NCBI GenBank assembly: GCA_002280475.1
Contig: NCEB01000028.1
Location: forward strand, 1 to 35,976
Source: Brevundimonas subvibrioides
GTDB lineage: Bacteria; Pseudomonadota; Alphaproteobacteria; Caulobacterales; Caulobacteraceae
DNA length: 35,976 bases
Direction of reading: 5' to 3'
The position numbers and the translations under genes were made by a program. Positions 28,067 to 35,976 of this stretch are shown one piece after another. The notes beneath the pieces were generated by a model, which ran no database searches, was not told the DNA's origin, and saw only the letters and a program-made list of their open reading frames with translations. The first letter of the stretch is position 1, and the number at the start of each line of letters is the position of its first letter.

Positions 28067-28251
28067 GTGCGGAGAGCTATTCAGATCGTAGGATTCTGCT
28101 CCTGCGCTGTGGCAGCAACGGCTCTGGCGCTAATCGAGCGGAACGTTCGAAACGGTCTGGGCGCGGGAAGCTCGCCAGAGCTGCTACTGATTTTTCGGTC
28201 AGCGCCGCGATCGTCTGCATCGCAGCCTTCTTTTACAAGAAGAACGCCTGA
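28067..28251 (+). pseudogene. Possible small membrane protein gene, apparently frameshifted
   Basis: A GTG start at 28067 follows a good GGAGGG by 6 nt, and the first 20 codons look like an N-terminal membrane segment (IVGFCSCAVAATALALI). In this frame the protein-like character fades after about codon 42 although the frame stays open to 28288. From 28189 another frame reads DFSVSAAIVCIAAFFYKKNA and stops at 28251, a typical second TM helix with a lysine-rich end. One indel in between would give a two-TM protein of about 60 residues. No homologue is recognised. Evidence is weak. Confidence 0.3.
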
Positions 28252-28311
28252 CGCAAACGTCCGCTTGGGGCACCGCCCCGCCGGCTGACTCGCCCCAGCT
28301 TGCCCCGTCTC

Positions 28312-28716
28312 TCACCCCTTCTCCGCCGCCCGATAGGGCAGATACCCCCGCTCCACCATCCGGCGCAGGCCCTCATAGGCCTCGGTCAGTTCCTCATAGG
28401 TGGTCCGCATCGCCACCAGCCGCTCCGCGTCGTGGGTCGAGACCGCGTGGCCCTGTTCGGTCAACCTCAGGGCCTCGGCGATCCAGCGGCCCCGCGCCGT
28501 GGCGGCGGCGACGGCCAGGCGCTGGAAGGCGGCGGGCTCGGTGTGATTGGCGCCCAGCCCCATGACCTGGGGGATGACCTCCCGATTGGACAGGAAGGCC
28601 GTGTAGTCGATCTGTTCCAGGTGGCCGCGCAGCCGGCGCTGCTCCTGCGGATCGGAGTCCGAGGGTTCGAAATGATCCCCCCGGCTGCGGGTCCTGGCCG
28701 ACATCATCGTGCCCAT
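28312..28716 (-). CDS. Conserved-looking hypothetical cytoplasmic protein
   Basis: A 134-residue soluble, mostly helical protein without signal peptide or TM. GAGGAG lies 7 nt before the ATG at 28716, and codon use is normal, so it is very probably real. A central stretch (LGANHTEPAAFQRLAVAAATARGRWIAEALRL) and a C-terminal amphipathic region are visible but no known domain is recognised. Its neighbour downstream on this strand is the uncertain small frame; upstream is the polyproline lipoprotein. Confidence 0.7.
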   Translation of the reverse strand: MGTMMSARTRSRGDHFEPSDSDPQEQRRLRGHLEQIDYTAFLSNREVIPQVMGLGANHTEPAAFQRLAVAAATARGRWIAEALRLTEQGHAVSTHDAERLVAMRTTYEELTEAYEGLRRMVERGYLPYRAAEKG

Positions 28717-28792
28717 CGTGGTCTCCTCGGGCGCTCTCCCGGCCGAGATGCTGCGCCCCGCCGGTTAACGCCGCCTTTCACGGCACCGCACC

Positions 28793-29884
28793 TCAGGGAA
28801 AGGCGAGATAGGTCCAGACCGGCCGATACAGCGGCGCGCCCTGGGCATCCCGCGGCGTCACCGCATCGGCGACAGTCGAGGAATGCCGCGGCTGTTGTAC
28901 GAACGCGACTGGATTGGGATTGGGCGGGGCGCTCGTGACCAGGCGCCGTGACAGGCCGTAAGGCGGCACCGCTCCATCCACCGAGGTGTTCGGACCGAAC
29001 TCCGACAGTCCGAGCAGCGTCCAGTTCTGGTTGATCAGCGCCAGCGGCACCAATTCATCGTCCGTGTGGGTGAAGCCGAACTGGCGGCTCGCCGATGTGA
29101 CATTGGGCAGGCTTAACCATGGCGCCGGCGTCGTGGTCATCAAGCCGACGTCCGCTGGACCGGAGAACATGACGATCCGGTCGAGCGCATGGAGCTTGCC
29201 CAGATAGGCCGCATGGCCAGAGCCCTGCGATTGACCCGCCACAGTGATCCGGCTCCAGTCCAGCTGGCCCGAAACCAGCAGCCGACCCCACCCCTCGGTC
29301 GGGAAGGTGCGATCCAGGTAGCGGATCAGGTCCTCCAGACGGCCGATGATGGAACCGTTGCGATCCACCGTGACCAGCGGGCTGTGGTCCACCCCCGTCA
29401 GGATCTCGCGGCGCGCCTTGCCCGCGCAGTCCGGATCGGGGCTGGGCCTGCACAGGTCGCCCACCGCCGTGTCGTTGGGATAGGTCAGGCCCACCGCGTG
29501 ATAGCCGCGCGAGGCCCCCGTGCGGACGATCTCGCGATAGAAGCGGGGCACGCCGTTTGTCCCGGGCAGCATGACGAACAGCCGGTTCTGCGCCAGGACC
29601 GCCGGATTGGGCGTCACCACGAAATGGGCTGAGCTATTGGTCGCCACCGCCGGGTTGACGGTGGTCGGAGACAGTTCGCGCTCGACCGAGACCCCGGCGG
29701 GCGGCGGCGGCGGTGGAGGCGGCGGAGGAGGCGGTGGAGGGGGCGGCGGGGCCGGAGGCTGGGTGGGCGGGGTGGGCGGGGTGGAGGGGCCGTCGCCCCC
29801 GCCTCCGCCCGAGCAAGCCGCGAGGGCAGTGCCGGAGAGGACAAGGGCTCCGATCAGGCGGAGAGCTTGGAAAGTGCGGTTCAT
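28793..29884 (-). CDS. Secreted alpha/beta-hydrolase-like lipoprotein with polyproline linker
   Basis: 363 residues. A lipobox LAAC (Cys near residue 24) is followed by a Gly run, a polyproline linker (about residues 32-62, including 17 Pro in a row), and an alpha/beta-hydrolase-like domain. RLFVMLPGTNGVPRFY resembles the first strand/oxyanion region; VAGQSQGSGHAAY (GxSxG) carries the nucleophile; FTHTDDELV may carry the acid. The domain resembles the BPSS1187-type family, to my recollection. The substrate is unknown; an anchored esterase reaching across the periplasm or outside is plausible. The frame stays open upstream, but the signal peptide sets the start at 29884. Confidence 0.7.
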   Translation of the reverse strand: MNRTFQALRLIGALVLSGTALAACSGGGGGDGPSTPPTPPTQPPAPPPPPPPPPPPPPPPPPAGVSVERELSPTTVNPAVATNSSAHFVVTPNPAVLAQNRLFVMLPGTNGVPRFYREIVRTGASRGYHAVGLTYPNDTAVGDLCRPSPDPDCAGKARREILTGVDHSPLVTVDRNGSIIGRLEDLIRYLDRTFPTEGWGRLLVSGQLDWSRITVAGQSQGSGHAAYLGKLHALDRIVMFSGPADVGLMTTTPAPWLSLPNVTSASRQFGFTHTDDELVPLALINQNWTLLGLSEFGPNTSVDGAVPPYGLSRRLVTSAPPNPNPVAFVQQPRHSSTVADAVTPRDAQGAPLYRPVWTYLAFP

Positions 29885-29916
29885 GGAGACTCGTCTTCTT
29901 TGAGCGATCATGGATA

Positions 29917-30354
29917 TCACGCGCCAGGCCTGCTGATCCGTCGCGTTTCGCGGGCGGCGCGCGCCGCCTTGCCGACAGGCCCCAGATGGGTGTGATCGAA
30001 GCTGGAGGCGGACTTCAGCCCGTATCCGACCAGCCGGTCCCAGCCGACGTGCGCGGCCCAGATCAGGGCGAACGACAGGGCGGCGGGCGCGACCGTCAGG
30101 CCGACGAGGCCCAGCGCCACCGGTCCGACCTCGGTGTGGGTCAGGTTGTAGGCCAGCGTCCCCGCGCCCCGCCCAAGCCCGTAGGCCAGGAACGACAGGT
30201 CGGGCACCAGGAACAATCCGGCGAACCACCACCACGACAGACCCGTCCGGTGATACAGCACACAGGCCACCACCAGCAGCGCCAGCCCTTCCAGCCGCAG
30301 CAACCGGCCGGGCCAGCCCCCGGCTCCGCCCTCGGTCTGAAGGATCGCGCTCAT
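29917..30354 (-). CDS. DUF4260 membrane protein
   Basis: 145 residues with four predicted TM helices. Family landmarks are LLRLEGLALLVVACVLY, SWWWFAGLFLVPDLSFLAYGLG, AYNLTHTEVGPVALG and IWAAHVGWDRLVGYGLK followed by DTHLG-like DHTHLG. Function unknown. GGGGGAGA lies before the ATG, which overlaps the stop of the DUF4386-like gene by 4 nt, so both are made from the regulated promoter near 31100. Confidence 0.88.
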   Translation of the reverse strand: MSAILQTEGGAGGWPGRLLRLEGLALLVVACVLYHRTGLSWWWFAGLFLVPDLSFLAYGLGRGAGTLAYNLTHTEVGPVALGLVGLTVAPAALSFALIWAAHVGWDRLVGYGLKSASSFDHTHLGPVGKAARAARETRRISRPGA

Positions 30355-31064
30355 GTCGTCTCCCCCTGAATCGCCCAGGTCAGGCCGAGCGCCACCAGCC
30401 ACGCCAGCCAGGCCATGAAGACCCACTGGGTGATCTGGAACGCGGGAAAGGCCGCATCGACGGTGGCCAGCAACTCGACCTGCCCCACGATCCACAGCGG
30501 CGACAGGATCAGGGCGATCACCCCCAGAGCCTGCGTCCACCACCCCCGCGCCATGGGCCCACGCACCAGCGCCAGCCCGACCGCCAGGGTCCAGGCCGCC
30601 AGCAGGGTCTGACCCAGCCATTCGCCGATCGCCACGCCCGCGAACTGATGCAGGGCCTGATAGGTCCCGACCGCCACGGTGCTCTCGGTCGCCGAGCCGT
30701 CCAGCGCCCGGTCCGCCAGACCCGGCACGACGAAGCTCCAGCGTGACAGGCCCACCGCCTGGGCGACGGCCGAGGCCGCGCCCGCGGCCGCCGCCCAGGC
30801 GGGCCAGCGCGCTCCACCCGCCCGGATCGCCTCGCCCGTCCAGGCCGAGACCCACAGGAAGGCCAGGGCGCACAGGGCGAAGGCCAGCCAGATCACGATC
30901 AGCTCGGGCCCACCCGCCCGGAAGGCCGCCAGCACCTCAAGCGGCGGCTCGCGCAGCACATCGTCGTATCCGAACCGATCGACCAGCAGGGCGAAGGGAA
31001 CATTGGCGGCCAGGGCGAAGCCGGCCATCGCCAGCCCCGCCTTTCGTCTCATCGATATCGTCAT
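30351..31064 (-). CDS. DUF4386-like multi-pass membrane protein
   Basis: A 237-residue protein with about seven hydrophobic helices and almost no soluble part. The stretch DDVLREPPLEVLAAFRAGGPELIVIWLAFAL fits DUF4386 proteins. GGGGAAAG lies 5 nt before the ATG. It is first in a two-gene unit with DUF4260. A strong promoter with two palindromic operators lies 15-60 nt upstream, so its expression should be tightly repressed. Function unknown. Confidence 0.65.
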   Translation of the reverse strand: MTISMRRKAGLAMAGFALAANVPFALLVDRFGYDDVLREPPLEVLAAFRAGGPELIVIWLAFALCALAFLWVSAWTGEAIRAGGARWPAWAAAAGAASAVAQAVGLSRWSFVVPGLADRALDGSATESTVAVGTYQALHQFAGVAIGEWLGQTLLAAWTLAVGLALVRGPMARGWWTQALGVIALILSPLWIVGQVELLATVDAAFPAFQITQWVFMAWLAWLVALGLTWAIQGETT

Positions 31065-31078
31065 CGAACTTTCCCCGT

Positions 31079-31096
31079 TGTCTCAGTTGTGAGACT
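31079..31096. promoter_or_regulatory. Operator O2 of the DUF4386-like/DUF4260 promoter
   Basis: TGTCTC-N6-GAGACT, an 18-bp inverted repeat (perfect over GTCTCA/TGAGAC). It covers the expected transcription start of the leftward promoter. Its centre is 24 bp from that of O1. Confidence 0.65.
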
Positions 31097-31126
31097 TCTA
31101 TATGTCCCATCATCGAGACATGTCAA
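31097..31126 (-). promoter_or_regulatory. Strong sigma70-type promoter for the DUF4386-like/DUF4260 operon
   Basis: On the minus strand a perfect TTGACA (31121-31126) is followed after 18 nt by TATAGA (31097-31102); ATATAG with a 17-nt spacer is the alternative. The start of transcription is expected near 31090, giving a leader of about 25 nt. Confidence 0.65.
31103..31120. promoter_or_regulatory. Operator O1 within the promoter spacer
   Basis: TGTCCC-N6-GAGACA fits the same consensus as O2 (TGTCTC-N6-GAGACA) with one mismatch and fills the space between the -35 and -10 elements exactly. A repressor bound here would block RNA polymerase. The TetR protein encoded at 31563 is the nearest candidate. 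Confidence 0.65.
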
Positions 31127-31161
31127 CCGGCAGTCCGAACAAGCTGAAAAGAGAGACCCCC

Positions 31162-31563
31162 ATGAACATCGCCTCCCCCCTGATCGCCCTGCCCCTCGCC
31201 GCCCTTCTGGGCCTCGCCGCCTGCGCCGCGCCCCGTGTGGGCGTCGACGACCTCGACGTCCTGTCGGCCCAGGCTCCGGATGAAGTCATTGCCAGCGGCC
31301 GTCCGGTCGAGGCGCTGGCTGCCTGTTTTCAGGAACGCGCCGACTTCCTGCCGCTCAGCCGCTTCGTCATGACCGAGACCCACTGGCGCTATTCGCTGGC
31401 CGGCTATGGCTCGGCCTATGAGAGCGTCACCATCCGCCCCACGGCGACGGGCTCCGAGGCAGAGATCCGGCTCGGCGCCTATGACGCCCGCTGGACCCGG
31501 AACTTCGAGGATGGCCGCGGCCAGGCCTTGCGCGCCTGCGCCGCCTCGGACACGAACGGGTGA
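31162..31563 (+). CDS. Small lipoprotein of unknown function
   Basis: 133 residues from the ATG at 31162 (GAGAGA 6 nt upstream); ATGs further upstream fall in the promoter region. It has a lipoprotein signal with lipobox LAAC (Cys near residue 20) and a mature domain of about 110 residues with FQERADFLPLSRF, GYGSAYESVTIRP and two later Cys residues. No family is recognised. Its stop overlaps the TetR start, so the two are co-expressed. Confidence 0.7.
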   Translation: MNIASPLIALPLAALLGLAACAAPRVGVDDLDVLSAQAPDEVIASGRPVEALAACFQERADFLPLSRFVMTETHWRYSLAGYGSAYESVTIRPTATGSEAEIRLGAYDARWTRNFEDGRGQALRACAASDTNG

Positions 31564-32225
31564 TGACGCCAGACACACCAACCCGCGCTCAAGTAGCGAG
31601 CGACCGCGTCGCGAGCGGTAGCGCCAAAAGCAGGCCGCGCGACCGCGCGGCGACGGAGGCGGCGATCGTCTCCGCCGCCGAGCGGCTGCTGCTGCACGAC
31701 GGCTGGAGCGGGCTGAACGTCAACACCCTGGCGGCCGCGGCCGGCGTCGATCGCAAGCTGATCTATCGCTATTTCGAGGGCGTCGAAGGCGTCGTCGAAC
31801 GTCTCGCCGGCCAACTGGACCTGTGGCTGGGCGAGACCCTGGCCGCCCAGCCGCCGACCCAGGCGACCTCCTACCGCGACTTCGCGCGCGAGATGCTGAC
31901 CGGCTATCTGCGGGCCCTGCGGGCCAGCCCGCTCATACTGCGTCTCGTGGCCTGGGAGCTCAGCGTGGACACCCCCTTGCTGCGGCGTCTGGAGGCGGCC
32001 CGTTCGGCTGTGCTGCAGCGCTGGACGGCCTCGCGCCGCCCCAACCTGCCCCTGCCGGACGGGGTGGACGTGGTCGCCCTGAACGTCGTCTTCCTTGCGG
32101 CCATCCAGCACCTGGCCCTCGCCGCCCAGTCCCGCGACCGCTTCGCCGGCGTCACCCTGGACGACGCCGGTTGGGCCCGCATCGAGGCGGCCATCGACCG
32201 GATGCTCCTGGCCTATCCGGCCTGA
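31563..32225 (+). CDS. TetR family transcriptional regulator
   Basis: 220 residues. The helix-turn-helix is at about 30-75: ATEAAIVSAAERLLLHDGWSGLNVNTLAAAAGVDRKLIYRYF. The C-terminal ligand domain is typical in length. The ATG overlaps the upstream lipoprotein TGA (TGATG). It is likely to regulate the divergent membrane operon through O1 and O2 and perhaps its own transcript; the ligand is unknown. Its last 13 nt overlap the convergent hydrolase/OsmC gene. Confidence 0.88.
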   Translation: MTPDTPTRAQVASDRVASGSAKSRPRDRAATEAAIVSAAERLLLHDGWSGLNVNTLAAAAGVDRKLIYRYFEGVEGVVERLAGQLDLWLGETLAAQPPTQATSYRDFAREMLTGYLRALRASPLILRLVAWELSVDTPLLRRLEAARSAVLQRWTASRRPNLPLPDGVDVVALNVVFLAAIQHLALAAQSRDRFAGVTLDDAGWARIEAAIDRMLLAYPA

Positions 32226-33472
32226 CCGCAGGCCTCCTCCATCTCCTTGAAGTGCTCTTCCTCGCATGGCGCGGGCATTTCCGGCGCGCCCGCCCGCGTC
32301 ACCACCCGCGCGCCACTTTCCAGCGTGCGGTGCACCGGGCATTTATCGGCGATCTCGAACATCCGGACGCGCTGCTCCTCGTCGAAGGCCCCCTCCAGCC
32401 TCAGCGTCCGCTCGAACACGTCGGGCGGCGCCTGCCCCGCCTGACGCTCGTGGCGCACCTCGACCGAGGCCCGCTCCAGCGGCAGGCCCTTCTTGTCGGC
32501 ATAGAGCCTGAGAGTCATGACCGTGCAGGCCCCCAGGCCGGCCGCCACCAGCTCATAAGGCGTCGGGCCACTGGCCAGCCCGCCCACCGACACCGGCTCG
32601 TCGGCCAATAGCAGGGCCCCGCCCGCCTCGACCTTGACCTGGAACTTGCCGGCCCCCGTTTCGGACACCCGCACCACGCCGTCGGACGCCGGCGCCGTCC
32701 CCGGCGTCGTCATGTCACCGATATAGCGGCTGGCCCAGGCCGCGATCACCGCCGCCGCATAGGCCGCGTCCGCCGGATCGCTCAGCAGATGGTCGGCCTT
32801 GTCCAGCGAGACGAAGCTCTTGGGATGTTTCGCCGCCAGGAAGATGCCGCTCGATTCCTCGATCCCCACGATCTGGTCCACCGGCGAATGCAGCACCAGC
32901 AGCGCCCGCTTCAGCCCCGTCAGCCGCGTTTTCTGGTCCTGGGCCCTCAGGTCCTCGGCGAAGCCCGCGCCGACCGACACCGGCCGCCCGCCCACGCTGG
33001 CCGTGTGGGTCTCGCCGTGCATCAGCCCCTCAGCACCCGGCCCCAGCAGTTTCAGCACATGGTCGACATCGAACGGCGCGGCGATCGTCGCCACCGCCTT
33101 GACGCTGGGGATGTCCCCCGCCGCCGCGATCGCCGCCGCCCCGCCCAGGCTGTGCCCGATCAGCAGGCCCGGCGCGCAACCGTGCCGCGCCATGTGCGCC
33201 GCCGCCTCGACCAGGTCGCCGACATCCACCGTGAACCCCGCCGGCATGGGCGTCATGCCCGCCTCGCCGATCCCGGCGAAGTCGATTCTCAGCGTCCCCA
33301 CCCCCTCGGCCGCCAGGGCCCGGGCGATCCGCGTCGCCGCCAGGTTGTCCTTGCCGCAGGTGAAACAGTGGGCGAACAGGGCCCAGGCCCTGACCTGCCC
33401 GTCCGGCCGATCCAGCCGCCCACGCACCCGTCGCCCGTCGGAGCAGTCGAAGTCGAAGGGTTCGGTGCGCAT
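32213..33472 (-). CDS. Bifunctional alpha/beta-hydrolase / OsmC family protein
   Basis: 419 residues. Residues 1-250 are an alpha/beta hydrolase (HCFTCGKDN, LRIDFAGIGEAG, nucleophile in LIGHSLGGAAA, acid/His region HSPVDQIVG and DKADHLL). Residues 275-419 are an OsmC domain with both redox cysteines, in GLGACTVMTLRLYADKK and DKCPVHRTLE. OsmC proteins reduce organic hydroperoxides; the fusion is a known architecture, though the role of the hydrolase half is not defined. Cytoplasmic. It ends with TAG inside the 3' end of the convergent TetR gene. Confidence 0.92.
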   Translation of the reverse strand: MRTEPFDFDCSDGRRVRGRLDRPDGQVRAWALFAHCFTCGKDNLAATRIARALAAEGVGTLRIDFAGIGEAGMTPMPAGFTVDVGDLVEAAAHMARHGCAPGLLIGHSLGGAAAIAAAGDIPSVKAVATIAAPFDVDHVLKLLGPGAEGLMHGETHTASVGGRPVSVGAGFAEDLRAQDQKTRLTGLKRALLVLHSPVDQIVGIEESSGIFLAAKHPKSFVSLDKADHLLSDPADAAYAAAVIAAWASRYIGDMTTPGTAPASDGVVRVSETGAGKFQVKVEAGGALLLADEPVSVGGLASGPTPYELVAAGLGACTVMTLRLYADKKGLPLERASVEVRHERQAGQAPPDVFERTLRLEGAFDEEQRVRMFEIADKCPVHRTLESGARVVTRAGAPEMPAPCEEEHFKEMEEACGQAG

Positions 33473-33533
33473 GGTCGTTCTCCGGGCCGGGCCTCCAGCC
33501 TAGCCCCGGATTTCGCCCCGCGCCTCCGAAAGG

Positions 33534-33562
33534 TTTCCAAGCCTCGCGCGCGCGCCTATGCT
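33534..33562 (+). promoter_or_regulatory. Probable promoter of the thiC transcript
   Basis: TTTCCA (33534-33539) and TATGCT (33557-33562) are 17 nt apart, each matching 4 of 6 consensus bases. Transcription would begin near 33569, just at the 5' side of the riboswitch. Confidence 0.45.
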
Positions 33563-33568
33563 CGACCT

Positions 33569-35818
<2,250 letters not shown>

Positions 35819-35976
35819 GGGGCCAAGCGCCACTTTGACTATGGTCGGAACTTGGGTATGATGTTCCTACTACGTTCGCGTCCGGAGTGAAGGTGACCGG
35901 TTCTACTGGTGCGCTGGATTTCCGAGGCGGCGGGTCGGTGGCGGGACAACTCGTCGCCGCGCCCGTTCGGATAGGG
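35819..35976. other. Window end without a recognised gene
   Basis: The 158 bases after thiC have slightly lower GC at first and no convincing start, terminator or homology. Short open frames run here but none can be judged before the edge. Confidence 0.4.

Noticed and set aside
31102..31161. ATG starts upstream of the small lipoprotein
   Set aside because: They fall in the divergent promoter and operator region, and would bury the lipoprotein signal behind 20 polar residues.
35880..35976. Start of another gene at the right edge
   Set aside because: Short open frames exist but none has a ribosome site with recognisable protein, and the window ends.

Overview
The window looks like chromosome of a high-GC alphaproteobacterium of the Caulobacterales, most likely Brevundimonas or a close relative. 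This is inferred from the strong G/C third-position bias, the Entner-Doudoroff gene order zwf-pgl-edd-glk, a TrpR-family YerC-like gene ahead of hisG, and several families of short hairpin repeats between genes. Position 1 is probably a contig end: it starts with 37 G residues running into a repeat. No rRNA, tRNA, CRISPR array, transposase or phage gene was seen.

Left part (132-6169): a circularly permuted ATP-grasp protein, an exported truncated globin and a DUF3034 outer-membrane protein read leftward. Divergent from them are an exported cupredoxin-like protein and a membrane-bound GGDEF/EAL protein. The shared control region holds two good palindromes. The set looks like an envelope redox/globin module tied to cyclic-di-GMP turnover.

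Histidine operon (6219-13278): a YerC/HisR-type regulator with a palindrome at its own start, then hisG, hisD, a HisC-like/HisB fusion, hisH, hisA, hisF and hisIE. The HisC-like half has lost the PLP lysine and other core motifs, so it is probably a pseudoenzyme fused to an intact dehydratase. The hisH 5' end is missing and replaced by a hairpin repeat plus C homopolymers. Hairpin repeats sit at three junctions of this operon and at the zwf-pgl junction.

Central carbon block (13321-18466): zwf, pgl, edd and glk convert glucose to KDPG. A small lipoprotein and a two-hairpin terminator region follow.

Right half (18911-33472): a leftward acyl-CoA synthetase, a sorbosone dehydrogenase-like lipoprotein with a lipocalin, a DUF1206 membrane protein, an ABC-2 exporter pair, DUF427, two Pro/Ala-rich single-pass proteins, a polyproline lipoprotein hydrolase, a DUF4386-like/DUF4260 membrane pair under a strong promoter with two matching operators, a TetR regulator, and an alpha/beta-hydrolase-OsmC fusion.

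Right edge (33534-35818): a TPP riboswitch, a hairpin repeat in the leader, and thiC. ThiC carries an extra segment made by a heptamer inverted repeat and is then broken by an apparent 41-nt deletion. Several anomalies (poly-G edge, hisH start, thiC break) may be assembly errors and should be tested against reads before any biological reading.
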